Positions 17,978-27,592 of a stretch of DNA of 64,000 nt are shown piece after piece (position 1 is the first letter of the stretch; the number at the start of each line of letters is the position of its first letter). The stretch comes from Halomonas campaniensis (lineage in GTDB: Bacteria > Pseudomonadota > Gammaproteobacteria > Pseudomonadales > Halomonadaceae). The DNA lies in assembly GCF_002211105.1 (NCBI RefSeq), contig NZ_JPUA01000002.1, positions 1 to 64,000 of the forward strand, read 5' to 3'. The notes beneath the pieces were generated by a model. The model searched no databases and was not told where the DNA came from. It saw only the letters and a list, made by a program, of their open reading frames with translations. The position numbers and the translations under genes were made by a program.

Positions 17978-18925
17978 ATGACCACGCTCGACAGCTCATT
18001 CGCACCAACAAGGTGCATTCAAGAGGCCTTTGATGCCGATGAGCATGCGCAAAACCTGACGCGCTGGCAGCAGGAGTACGATCAGCTCAGTCCTGGCAGC
18101 TTCTATGGCCGCCTGGATGAAGTGGCACTTGAAACCATGCAGGTGTTTAAGGAGTACACCGGGCAGGCGCTACGTCAGGATTGCCGGGTGTGGCCAAACT
18201 CGCTGTGGATCGGGATTCCTACCACTCGCCAGGGTACGCGTATCAACGGTCAACCGCTTAGCGCGGGCGAGGTGATGTGCCGCCCTGGCGGACGGGACTT
18301 TGAGCTGGTCACCCCCGAAACCTTCGATATCTATGGACTAGTGATTCAGCTACCAGCGTTAGCAGAGGCTGCCCAACGGCAGGGTGTGAGCCTGGATAAA
18401 CGCTGGCAGGAGAGACCACGTCGGCCTGCGCCCAAGGAGACGCTGAATGCCGTATCGTTTCTTATCGAACGTTTACTCACCAGCCAAACGCTGACGATCG
18501 CCAGCCATATTCATCAAGATATTCTGCTTATGGCGCTACTGGAACTGCTACAAGCAGAGCAGCCTAGCGCCGAACTGCCCCCCAGCTACGCCCATCGCAA
18601 GGACGTGGTTGATCGTGTTAAGCGCTATGTAGACGAACATTTGGATGGCCCGGTGACCATGGAGGAGCTTTGCCAGTTGACCCATGTTAGCCGTCGCACG
18701 CTGCAATACAGCTTTACGACCATTTTAGGCATTAGCCCACTACAGTTTTTACGCCTGACACGGCTGAATCGCGTACGTCGGGCGCTGCGTGCGGCATCGC
18801 CGGAGCAGTCGGTAACAGACATTGCGACCTATTGGGGCTTCTGGCATCTGGGCCAATTTGCCCACGACTATAAGCAGCAGTTTGGGGAGTCACCTTCGCA
18901 AACGCTTAATGGGAGAGCGTTTTGA
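17978..18925 (+). CDS. AraC-family regulator, probably of ethanolamine use
   Basis: 315-residue regulator with a C-terminal AraC/XylS double helix-turn-helix: TMEELCQLTHVSRRTLQYSF and the second helix pair ending FWHLGQFAHDYKQQFGESPS. The N-terminal half resembles the EutR/FeaR sensory domain. It is transcribed away from eutBC with 227 bases between the start codons, so it most likely activates that operon in response to ethanolamine. The ATG at 17978 has a GAGGT site eight bases upstream; a GTG at 17969 is the in-frame alternative. Confidence 0.88.
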   Translation: MTTLDSSFAPTRCIQEAFDADEHAQNLTRWQQEYDQLSPGSFYGRLDEVALETMQVFKEYTGQALRQDCRVWPNSLWIGIPTTRQGTRINGQPLSAGEVMCRPGGRDFELVTPETFDIYGLVIQLPALAEAAQRQGVSLDKRWQERPRRPAPKETLNAVSFLIERLLTSQTLTIASHIHQDILLMALLELLQAEQPSAELPPSYAHRKDVVDRVKRYVDEHLDGPVTMEELCQLTHVSRRTLQYSFTTILGISPLQFLRLTRLNRVRRALRAASPEQSVTDIATYWGFWHLGQFAHDYKQQFGESPSQTLNGRAF

Positions 18926-19006
18926 GCCAATCGCGGATAGGCTATACAAGCTAGCCTTCCGCGGGCCTGATTAACTGCGGTAGTTATTAAACACGCGTTA
19001 GTAAGC

Positions 19007-21514
19007 TTAGTTAAAGGTCGGCAGGTGCTTGGATTCACGCCCCGGCAGACCACAATCAAACCAACTGTGGTGCGCCATGCTGTCGTCCCAAATGTGATAA
19101 TGCAGCTGCGACAGCATCACCGGGTCATCTAGAAAATCCAAACGCTCCAGCCGACTCATTGCCGCGGGCCCCATCCTGACTCCGCGAGCCACCCGCTCGG
19201 CGCGACGTCGACGTATTGGTTCAACATCGTTATGCCGTGATGTTGCTAAGGCAGTGGCCAACGCATTGGGCACAGGGTCTACCACCACTTGGGCAAAAGA
19301 GGGCGCCGCCATGCCTGTGTTCATACGGGAGAGCAAGCTCACCATGCGCCGCAGTACTCGTGGCGGTTGCGTTTCGTCGGGAATCCGGAACAACCGCCTT
19401 TGGAAGCAGAACCGCCCTAACGAGACACGGCTCGACAGCGCGGATACCGGGATCGATACCATCAAGGCGACGACGATGGGCGAGAGCCACCACAGAAATG
19501 TTGGTTCCATAACGTAAACGCCCGCTGCCCAAACAGCCCCTATTAGGGTTTGACTCCAATGAGCGCGAAAGGCATCCCCCCAGGTCGTGTCGCTATTTTC
19601 CCGTGATGGTGAGCGCCACTGAACCGCCCACCCCATCAATGACGTAAGCACAAAGCGAGTGTGAAACAGCATCCTGACTGGCGCCAATAGCATCGAGAAG
19701 AGCGACTCAAGCACCATGCTCGCCAACACCTTGAGTGGCCCGCCAAATCGACGACTACCCTGTATCCACACCAGCAATACGCTGAGCAGCTTAGGCAAGA
19801 ACAGCAGTAACGCCGTCACACCAAACAGTCCTACTGCTAAGGTGGGGTTCCACTGCGGCCAAACAGGAAACAGCATCCCCGGCTCAGGAAAGTAGTCGGG
19901 GGTGCTAAACGTGTGCACGGCTAACAGTGCGGTAGAGAGGACTAGGAAAAGACACCATAGCGGCGCTGAAAGATAAGACATTAAACCGGTCAGGAAAACG
20001 GCACGGTGCACGGGATGAATGCCTTGGGAAAAAAACAGCCGGAAGTTCATCAAATTGCCGTGACACCAGCGTCGGTCGCGATTGAGCTCATCGAGCAGGT
20101 TAGGCGGCATTTCCTCATAGCTGCCTTCCAGTTGGTAGGCAATCCATACCCCCAAACCGGCGCGGCGCATCAGCGCTGCTTCGACAAAATCATGGGATAA
20201 AATCTCGCCCGACATGGAGCCTTTACCGGGCAGTGGCGCCAGTATGCAGTGCTGCATAAACGGCGCTAAGCGAATGATCGCGTTATGGCCCCAATAATGT
20301 GATTCGCCTAACTGCCAAAAATGCAGCCCGGCGGTAAACAGCGGCCCGTAAACCCGCGTCGCAAACTGCTGCATGCGAGCGTACAAATTGAGACGTCCGG
20401 AAGCACGTGGCGCCGTTTGGATAATACCCACATTGGCGTGCACCTCCATCATTTGCACCAGCCGGGTAAGGCATTGGCCACTCATAACGCTATCGGCATC
20501 CAATACCAGCATATAGCGATAGAGTGCTCCCCAGCGTCGGCAAAAATCGTCAAGGTTACCGCTCTTACGTTTCACACGACGCTGTCGACGGCGATAGAAA
20601 ACCTGACCGAACGCATCCAAGTCGCGACACAACACCAGCCAGGCATAGGTTTCTTGAATGGCGGTATCGGGATCGGACGTATCGCTCAGGATGAAGATGT
20701 CAAAATGACGATCATTACCCGTGCTGCGCAATGACTCCAGGGTGGCGCGCACCCCGGCAAATACCCTGGCAACGTCCTCGTTACAGATGGGCACCAGCAA
20801 CGCTGTACGTGCCTCATCATCAATCGGCTCGTCACCCACCTCACTATCAATAGCGTAGCGGTCATGGCGTCGTAATAGCTGGAAAAACCCCATCAAGGCC
20901 GTCCAAAACCCGGCGGATACCCAGGCAAATAGCAGCACAAACAACGATAGGATAGTGATCTCAAGCCACTCCAGGCCTTGGCCGGGGAGTACGGTACGCA
21001 TCTGATTGGCGGCGATGATGCTTTGACCAAAAATAAGCACCAGCAAAATCCAGCGACGCCTTGAGGCGACCCACTTCCAAGACGCGGAGGGTGACGCTCT
21101 TTTACGCCGACGGAAATCACCGTTAGCCCAGCGCTTGAAACGTCGGCCGATATTCACAAAAGGATTGGTCGACCACTTTTGGGGGGCCAGCGGCGTCCGC
21201 TTCATCGCTGGCGCAGTCCATAGTCGTGTAATGCCCGACGTGTCCGTTGACAGCACTTCCGGTGGCGCTAGTGGCGGCTCTGCATAGGCAAGCGCCAAAC
21301 GCCTACCCACAGATAACGCTGCCGGGTCATCACTGTCCTTACTCTGGCAATCTCTCTCCCCACCCAGCGCCGCATGCAGCGAAGCCATGTCGTGTTTATC
21401 AAGATCACCGACCAGTAACTTGTAGCGCTCCTCACGATCCTGGGTCTCTAACGCCAACCGCTCTAAATAAAGATCCGTAGGCGTTGCCTGCGAAGAAGAC
21501 ATTGTTTCAGCCAT
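19007..21514 (-). CDS. opgH: Glucans biosynthesis glucosyltransferase OpgH
   Basis: Membrane glycosyltransferase (family GT2) that polymerises the glucose backbone of osmoregulated periplasmic glucans from UDP-glucose. About 835 residues against 847 in E. coli. Seen: two N-terminal hydrophobic helices, the nucleotide-sugar region LLVPICNEDVARVFAG, the metal-binding DADSVMSG, RDRRWCHGN (the RRW acceptor motif), and several C-terminal helices. The start overlaps opgG by eight bases; an ATG at 21502 is the other likely start, since neither has a strong ribosome site. Confidence 0.95.
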   Translation of the reverse strand: MAETMSSSQATPTDLYLERLALETQDREERYKLLVGDLDKHDMASLHAALGGERDCQSKDSDDPAALSVGRRLALAYAEPPLAPPEVLSTDTSGITRLWTAPAMKRTPLAPQKWSTNPFVNIGRRFKRWANGDFRRRKRASPSASWKWVASRRRWILLVLIFGQSIIAANQMRTVLPGQGLEWLEITILSLFVLLFAWVSAGFWTALMGFFQLLRRHDRYAIDSEVGDEPIDDEARTALLVPICNEDVARVFAGVRATLESLRSTGNDRHFDIFILSDTSDPDTAIQETYAWLVLCRDLDAFGQVFYRRRQRRVKRKSGNLDDFCRRWGALYRYMLVLDADSVMSGQCLTRLVQMMEVHANVGIIQTAPRASGRLNLYARMQQFATRVYGPLFTAGLHFWQLGESHYWGHNAIIRLAPFMQHCILAPLPGKGSMSGEILSHDFVEAALMRRAGLGVWIAYQLEGSYEEMPPNLLDELNRDRRWCHGNLMNFRLFFSQGIHPVHRAVFLTGLMSYLSAPLWCLFLVLSTALLAVHTFSTPDYFPEPGMLFPVWPQWNPTLAVGLFGVTALLLFLPKLLSVLLVWIQGSRRFGGPLKVLASMVLESLFSMLLAPVRMLFHTRFVLTSLMGWAVQWRSPSRENSDTTWGDAFRAHWSQTLIGAVWAAGVYVMEPTFLWWLSPIVVALMVSIPVSALSSRVSLGRFCFQRRLFRIPDETQPPRVLRRMVSLLSRMNTGMAAPSFAQVVVDPVPNALATALATSRHNDVEPIRRRRAERVARGVRMGPAAMSRLERLDFLDDPVMLSQLHYHIWDDSMAHHSWFDCGLPGRESKHLPTFN

Positions 21515-23090
21515 TGGCAGGCAGCCTATAGTACCAAGTCTCAGATAATGGCTTGCCATCCAGCATTAGCTTGGCCCTGATATCCAACGGCTGGCTGCCA
21601 TTATTGCGCTTCACGTTGACAAATACGCGCCAGCCGTTAGTGGCCGGGTTTTGAACAACGCGACTATTAGCCAATTCGCCATTATCGCCTACGCTGGCTT
21701 CAACGCTCAGATTGGCACCCTTGCCGATCCCTTCAAGCGAGGATCCGACAAAGTCGAGAACAAAGGCGAGTGTACCGTCGGGCTCACGCACCAGGTCATC
21801 GCGAATCACCTCCCCCCGTGAGCGACGCGTCTCTGCCACCCAGGCAAGCTCAGGATCAAGGTGACGGCTTTCACTTGCGGTGAACGTAATGCGGTAATCG
21901 AATTCCAGCGGTGCTCCAGGTTCATGCGTTTCGTCAGCCAGCCACATCGAGACGATGTTGTCGTTGGTCTCGTTGTCTGTCGGAATCTGAATCAGCTCAA
22001 CGCTACCAGCTCCCCACTCGTTGCGTGGTTCAATCCAGGCGCTTGGGCGCAAATCATAACGTGCATCAATATCCTGATAATCGCTAAAGTGATGGCCACG
22101 CTGCATCAAACCATAACCGCGTAACTGAGGTGTAGCATGCCTATTCATCATCAATCTGGCCGGATTGGCTAGCGGGCGCCACAGCCAGCCATTCTGCGCA
22201 TCACTGATTAATAGCCCATTTGAGTCATGCATGGCCGGGATATAGTGTTGCGTCGATGAAGGCTGCTCTGGGCCGTAGAGATACATACTGGTTAGCGGAG
22301 CAATCCCCAGCTTCTCGACAGCCCGACGCAAATATAGCCGCGACTGTACGTCGACGATGGTGTCTTCTCCGGGGCGTAGCACGAAGCGGTAGGCACCGGT
22401 AACGCTTGGCGAGTCAAGCAGGGCGAAAATCGTCAAGTACTGACTTTCTGGACTTGGTTCGACGATCCACATTTCGCTGAAACGAGGGAACTCTTCGCCC
22501 GACGATAATCCCGTATCAACGGCCAGCCCGCGCCCTGAAAGACCGTAAACCTGCCCTTCGCCGATAGCGCGAAAATAACTTGCGCCCAGAAACACCATCA
22601 CTTCATTACTATCAACACCATTGAGTGAGTGGTTGATTCTGACGCCGGCGATACCCACGCCATCGCTCTCTTTAACATCGTCGGAGATGTCTAAATCACC
22701 GTAGGTAAAGTCGTCAGGGTTGTAAGCAAAGCCGTGAACCTCGCCCTCCTGATCAATACTGTTTAATTGGATGGCACTGTCATAATGCATTCCTTCAGGG
22801 ATAAAGCTCAGTGTGAAAGGTGCGCCTTTACCGCTCCATACGTCGCGATCGCGCTTGTACTGTATTTGCGAATACTCGGTATAGCTGAGTTCGCGCAACT
22901 GATCCGGCAAAGATGTTTCTGGGGCACGGTAGCCCTGTTGAGCCAGTTCCTCTGCCCTTCGAGCGACATCATCAAAACCAAACGCCACAGCCTCAAGCGG
23001 GATGCTCCCCACCAGTAGCCCGCTTAGAACAACTGCTGAAAAACAACCTTTGCGACTTGAGAATTTACTTTGCAGGGTCGATTCACTCAT
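21507..23090 (-). CDS. opgG: Glucans biosynthesis protein OpgG
   Basis: Periplasmic partner of OpgH needed for branching or release of periplasmic glucans, 527 residues. It begins with a signal peptide (hydrophobic AVVLSGLLVGSIPLEAVAFG, likely cleaved after the last Ala) and then the MdoG domain starting FGFDDVARRAEELAQQGYR. Typical stretches are YLYGPEQPSS, HDSNGLLISDAQNGWLWRPL and DYQDIDARYDLRPSAWIEP. First gene of the opgGH operon. Confidence 0.96.
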   Translation of the reverse strand: MSESTLQSKFSSRKGCFSAVVLSGLLVGSIPLEAVAFGFDDVARRAEELAQQGYRAPETSLPDQLRELSYTEYSQIQYKRDRDVWSGKGAPFTLSFIPEGMHYDSAIQLNSIDQEGEVHGFAYNPDDFTYGDLDISDDVKESDGVGIAGVRINHSLNGVDSNEVMVFLGASYFRAIGEGQVYGLSGRGLAVDTGLSSGEEFPRFSEMWIVEPSPESQYLTIFALLDSPSVTGAYRFVLRPGEDTIVDVQSRLYLRRAVEKLGIAPLTSMYLYGPEQPSSTQHYIPAMHDSNGLLISDAQNGWLWRPLANPARLMMNRHATPQLRGYGLMQRGHHFSDYQDIDARYDLRPSAWIEPRNEWGAGSVELIQIPTDNETNDNIVSMWLADETHEPGAPLEFDYRITFTASESRHLDPELAWVAETRRSRGEVIRDDLVREPDGTLAFVLDFVGSSLEGIGKGANLSVEASVGDNGELANSRVVQNPATNGWRVFVNVKRNNGSQPLDIRAKLMLDGKPLSETWYYRLPANG

Positions 23091-23445
23091 TTAGCGCAAT
23101 GCTCCTGTACAATCCTTTGACTGAATTCAAATTCGCTTATTTACCAAATCGACATACGATAGCGTCCATTCGATCAGCTAAATGCGTCCTTTTGATTTTC
23201 TCACCATCGCGAAAGCGCGCACCTTGAGCGTATTTGAAGATGAGGTTACGTTTTAGGTATAGCATGAGTCTAGACTACTTGGCACCCTGAATAACCGGGC
23301 TTTTTGAAAGAGTTGCAGCTAAAATGAGAGTTGGCTCGCTTCGTTGAGCCGGGAGAACAGGTGCTATCTTAAGCTTATCATTATTATAGAGATAGGTTTG
23401 GTGGACGCCCTTTACAAACGCTGAACGCAACACCGCCCTACTGAC
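23091..23445. other. Intergenic region upstream of opgG
   Basis: 355 bases between the opgG start and the end of the GGDEF/EAL gene, with no convincing gene. It should carry the opgGH promoter near 23100-23200, which is AT-rich. A small inverted repeat, GGCTC at 23333-23337 with GAGCC about eight bases on, lacks a T-run and is not a convincing terminator. Confidence 0.5.
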
Positions 23446-25791
23446 CTAGCGAAGCCAGCGCTCGGCGAACTCTTTTGCGGTCAATGGCCGATCAAAGTAA
23501 TAGCCTTGGCCCTGAGCACAGCCCAATGCCAGCAGCGCGGTGATTTGGTCTTGGTTTTCAATCCCTTCTGCAATGGTCTCTAGACCCAGCGTATTCGCCA
23601 TGGCAATAATCGTTGCCACAATGACACGGTCATTGTCGCTGGTGAGCATATCGCGGACGAAGGAGATGTCGATTTTGATCTTATCGGCGGCAAAGCGCTT
23701 CAGGTAAGCAAGCGACGAGTACCCGGTGCCAAAATCATCAATAGACAGCCCTAACCCCTTGCTCTTTAACACTTCAGTGATTGCAATTGCCTTTTCAGGG
23801 TTCTCCATGATGCCGCTTTCGGTAATTTCAAGACTCAGCTGTGACGCTTCAACGGCGAACTGGGCACAGCGATTGAGCACGCTGGCGACCAGGTCATCCT
23901 CTTCAAACTGCTGGGCGGCAATATTAATCGCCAACTGGCCAGGCATGGAGTGTCCCTGCTCTCGCCATGCGGCAAGCTGCCTACAGGCTTCTTCAATGAC
24001 CCAACTGCCAAGCGCAACGACCATGCCGCGCTCCTCGGCAATGGGGATAAACTTGCCCGGTGAAACCTGTCCCAGCTCCTCATCGTGCCACCGGCACAGT
24101 GCCTCGGCGCCAATTAACCGGCCGCTGTGTAAATCTACCTGAGGCTGAAAGTGCAAACTCAGCTGTTTCTCTGCAATGGCTGACGCTAAGCGTTTGGCGA
24201 TATGCAGCTGTTCAGCCACAATGCGCTCCATCCAGGGCTCAAATACGCACACGGGAAGCTTTTGCCGTTTTGCTTGGTACATGGCAATGTCGGCGTGTTT
24301 CAGCAGCTCTAATGGCGTTGCCGCATCCTGGGGATAAAGCGCGAGGCCGATGCCCACGGAAAGCTCGAAAGAGTGTTGCTCAACCATAAAGGGCAGTGCG
24401 ATGCTGTCACACAGTCGCTGAGCCGTCGCTAACGCGCTATTTGCCTGGACACCTGGGCATACCACCACAAACTCATCGCCACCTAAACGGGCCAGGTACT
24501 GCCCCTCTGTTAGCGACGCCGCAAAGCGTTCGGCCACGGCCTTAAGGACTAAATCACCCAGGTCGTGGCCAGCGGTATCATTGATCTCTTTGAAATGATT
24601 AAGATCCAGCAGCAATAGCGCTAGTTCGGTGGTTTGGGGATCAGCGACCACGTTTTCCAAGTGGCGCATAAAGGCCGACCGATTAGGCAATTGGGTGCCA
24701 GCATCACAAAAGGCCAATTGGCGAATGCGTACTTCGTCTTGCTGGCGCTCTAGCTCTGAAGCGGCCCGCGCGGCGAATATCTGCAGCACATTGCGCACCA
24801 CCTCCACATCGTTCAGCGGCTTTTTAAACATGACACCAATAAGCCCCATGGGCTGGCCATGGCTATCATCCAGCCGCCGCCCAACATAACCGTTTACCCA
24901 CGAAAGCGCCCCGTTGCTCTCGGCAGGCAGCATAATGGCGGCGCCCTCGTGCACGATACACTCCTGCTCTATCATGACCTTGTGACAAGGGACGCCGGGA
25001 AGATAATAAGCAAAATTATCCTGGCACTGACCATGGACATACAGCGTTAAGGTATGAGCAATATCGGCATCCTGCTCATCCAGCAACGCTATAAACCCCA
25101 CTTCGGCAGATAACGCCTCAGCCATATGGGCGGTTAGTTGATGCAGAAACGCTTCGCCATTTTCCGCTGATATAGCAGTGGCCACGCTAACCACAGCGTG
25201 CTGGAAACGTTGCTGCTCATGAAGGGTGTTAATCAAATCTTCGTTGTATCGACCAATGCGCTGCAGCGCTAGCTTTTTATGTAACAGACGTTCGCGTGTT
25301 TGACTCTCCGCTAACTGGCGCGCCAATTCGGCGCCTGCCAACGCCGCTGCGATACGTAATACTTCGTCGGCATACGGAGGAAGCCCCAGAGCAGAGGAGT
25401 GCATCAGTACAATAGCGCCCAAAAAACCGCCGCCAGGTGCCGCGATAGAGATGCCCAAATACCCTTCTGCCTTCAAGGCCGCCAGACGCTGGTCAGCCGG
25501 AAACTGCTCGCGAATCTGGCAGGCAACAAATAGACGTGAGTGATTGGCGACCTGCTGGCATGGTGTGTTCTGGAGCGAATAGGGAGCCAGCTCAATGAAC
25601 TCACCTTGAGACCACACAGCCAGGGTTGTCGAAATACTCTGATGGCTATCAACATGTTCAACAACAACGTGATCCACCCCGAGAATATCCGCCAAGGATC
25701 TCACGAGGTGGTGAAAAAAACCCTCTTCACTGACATAGGACAACTTATCCGCCAGCTGTCGAAAAATCTCTGGTGCAGAAGTAGGGTGCAT
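23446..25791 (-). CDS. GAF-GAF-GGDEF-EAL cyclic-di-GMP signalling protein
   Basis: 781-residue cytoplasmic protein. The first about 340 residues form two GAF-type sensory domains. A diguanylate cyclase domain follows with an intact RLGGDEF near residue 434, then a phosphodiesterase domain with GAEALCRW near 560 and DDFGTGYSSLAYLKRF near 682. Both active-site signatures look complete, so it may make and destroy c-di-GMP, or use the GGDEF part to sense GTP. No transmembrane helix is evident. It is a single-gene unit with a weak ribosome site. Confidence 0.92.
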   Translation of the reverse strand: MHPTSAPEIFRQLADKLSYVSEEGFFHHLVRSLADILGVDHVVVEHVDSHQSISTTLAVWSQGEFIELAPYSLQNTPCQQVANHSRLFVACQIREQFPADQRLAALKAEGYLGISIAAPGGGFLGAIVLMHSSALGLPPYADEVLRIAAALAGAELARQLAESQTRERLLHKKLALQRIGRYNEDLINTLHEQQRFQHAVVSVATAISAENGEAFLHQLTAHMAEALSAEVGFIALLDEQDADIAHTLTLYVHGQCQDNFAYYLPGVPCHKVMIEQECIVHEGAAIMLPAESNGALSWVNGYVGRRLDDSHGQPMGLIGVMFKKPLNDVEVVRNVLQIFAARAASELERQQDEVRIRQLAFCDAGTQLPNRSAFMRHLENVVADPQTTELALLLLDLNHFKEINDTAGHDLGDLVLKAVAERFAASLTEGQYLARLGGDEFVVVCPGVQANSALATAQRLCDSIALPFMVEQHSFELSVGIGLALYPQDAATPLELLKHADIAMYQAKRQKLPVCVFEPWMERIVAEQLHIAKRLASAIAEKQLSLHFQPQVDLHSGRLIGAEALCRWHDEELGQVSPGKFIPIAEERGMVVALGSWVIEEACRQLAAWREQGHSMPGQLAINIAAQQFEEDDLVASVLNRCAQFAVEASQLSLEITESGIMENPEKAIAITEVLKSKGLGLSIDDFGTGYSSLAYLKRFAADKIKIDISFVRDMLTSDNDRVIVATIIAMANTLGLETIAEGIENQDQITALLALGCAQGQGYYFDRPLTAKEFAERWLR

Positions 25792-26262
25792 GCTATTAAG
25801 CGCCTTCAGATTTAAATATCAAGCTTCTATCCCGTTTTCTTGAACACTCTATTTGAAAAAACACATACGTCTACCGCATAAACGTTATTCGACAGTTTTA
25901 TTCAAACGCTAAAACTTACACACGAACATCATTAAACACTAACGACACTTCTTCTTTAAAACATTGATGCCAATTTTAAAAGAAAACTCAACTCAAATAC
26001 GAACATTCAATCTATTCAGCTTCTACCTATCAAATCACCTTCGATAGTGCACTTCATAGCTGAGGTTTTTCATTTATCCATCTATGTTTTTTGGATAGTC
26101 GATTAAATTCATATCCGCCAATTATTCATTTCAGCGAGTAATCAAATGAAACAAAAAGTAACTATCAGCATCCAAATCAACCTTAGAAGATGATATTCAA
26201 CCTAAACAGTCCTTCATGTCAATAGGTCGTTCCTCAACCATCTAGGTCTAATGGAGGGCATC
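25792..26262. other. AT-rich intergenic stretch
   Basis: 471 bases with clearly lower GC than the surrounding genes and no credible frame. A short inverted repeat, TATCCA at 26075-26080 and TGGATA at 26092-26097, is visible. It probably holds the promoters of both the GGDEF/EAL gene and the small XRE gene. The AT-richness continues past that gene to about 26760. Confidence 0.6.
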
Positions 26263-26610
26263 GTGAACAAAACAGAACAGGAACGGCTAGCGGGCAGTAT
26301 TGGCCGAGCCATTGCCAAACAGCGGGTTCGCAGTCAATTGACCCAAGAAGAGGTTGCTGAGCGCTTAGGCGTTGGCAATGAAGCCGTTTCGCGTATCGAG
26401 CGCGGGCGGGTGATCCCTAATATCGTGCGCTTAATTGAGCTTGCTGAAATTTTCAATTGCGAAGCCGCGGAGCTGCTTGGCCAAGCAAGCTTTCATATTG
26501 ATGACCAGTCAAGCAGAATGAAGCAACTTTTAGCCCCTTTAAATCAAAATGATAGAAAATTAGTGATCGATATTGTTGAAAACTTAACTACGCGCCTTCA
26601 GAAAGGGTAA
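26263..26610 (+). CDS. Small XRE-family transcriptional regulator
   Basis: 115-residue protein with an N-terminal Cro/C1 helix-turn-helix: LTQEEVAERLGVGNEAVSRI covers both helices, followed by ERGRVIPNIVRLIELAEIF. The C-terminal 45 residues (LAPLNQNDRKLVIDIVENL) are typical of short chromosomal XRE regulators. The GTG at 26263 has a GGAGGG site four bases upstream; the ATG at 26251 is the alternative. It stands alone in AT-rich DNA. Targets are unknown. Confidence 0.83.
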   Translation: MNKTEQERLAGSIGRAIAKQRVRSQLTQEEVAERLGVGNEAVSRIERGRVIPNIVRLIELAEIFNCEAAELLGQASFHIDDQSSRMKQLLAPLNQNDRKLVIDIVENLTTRLQKG

Positions 26611-26863
26611 AAAACATAATGACAATAACACATCCACGGTTTAAAAATCAGACCATAATAAACCTTATAATCAAAACCAAATTGATCTTTTTCAAAACTT
26701 AAAATTTTGATTCAACATAAAGAAAGGAACCCGCTTTTCAATATCGGCCTTATAAACCAGCACCACACCGTCAGTGCCCTATTGGTTGAATAATGGCGTT
26801 TATGCTATAGGTAACCAGTCACCACTGCTCAGCCATCGCAGCGCTGTGCTGCAAAGAGGCGCT

Positions 26864-27496
26864 ATGCTCAACACCACTGCTTGGAACCGACTGCGCTATA
26901 CGGTTTACGCACCTTTTTACGATCCGGTTGCGGCCCGCGTGTTTCGCAGGCCGCGGCGCATAGCGCTTGGCCAAGTGGACTGGGAGCCCGGCATGCGCGT
27001 GCTGTTGGTAGGCGCGGGGACAGGGTTGGATCTGCCTTTCCTGCCCCAGGACATCGAATTACACACCACTGATATAGCCCCTGCCATGGTCAAGCGAACG
27101 GTTAAACGGGCGGCTGCGCTGAATAGAGACGTGGAGTGCGGTGTGATGGATGCCGAAGCACTCAGTTACCCCGATGAGCACTTTGATGTAGTGGTTATGC
27201 ACTTGATTCTGGCGGTGATGCCCGACCCACGACAAGGGCTTGCCGAAGCTCACCGGGTGCTTAAAACCGGCGGGCAACTGTGTGTAATGGATAAGTTTCA
27301 GCCGGATGCACAACCTGCAGGGCCAGGCCGGCGCCTCTTGAACCTACTTACATCAGCCCTTGCAACCGACATTACCCGGCAAGCGGAGCCTCTGCTCACC
27401 GACGCTGGGTTCCTGATTCGCCACGACGAACCGGTGCTAATGAATGGCCTATTTCGTGCACTCCTAGCCGCGAAACCCACACCCTCTAATCGCTAG
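26864..27496 (+). CDS. Class I SAM-dependent methyltransferase
   Basis: 210-residue methyltransferase with motif I as VLLVGAGTGLDLPFLP, acidic motif TDIAPAMVKR, and the post-motif FDVVVMHLILAVMPDP. The layout resembles UbiE/phospholipid N-methyltransferase (PmtA-like) proteins, but I cannot name the substrate. The ATG at 26864 has an AGAGG site upstream; the frame extends to 26774 without one. Confidence 0.82.
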   Translation: MLNTTAWNRLRYTVYAPFYDPVAARVFRRPRRIALGQVDWEPGMRVLLVGAGTGLDLPFLPQDIELHTTDIAPAMVKRTVKRAAALNRDVECGVMDAEALSYPDEHFDVVVMHLILAVMPDPRQGLAEAHRVLKTGGQLCVMDKFQPDAQPAGPGRRLLNLLTSALATDITRQAEPLLTDAGFLIRHDEPVLMNGLFRALLAAKPTPSNR

Positions 27497-27592
27497 GCGT
27501 GTGACTTTTTACCGCTGTGTGTAGGCTAGTAGTTGCTAAGTAAACTATCTAAGCTGTCTCTCTCTTTTACCGATGCCACTCGGATCCAGCGC

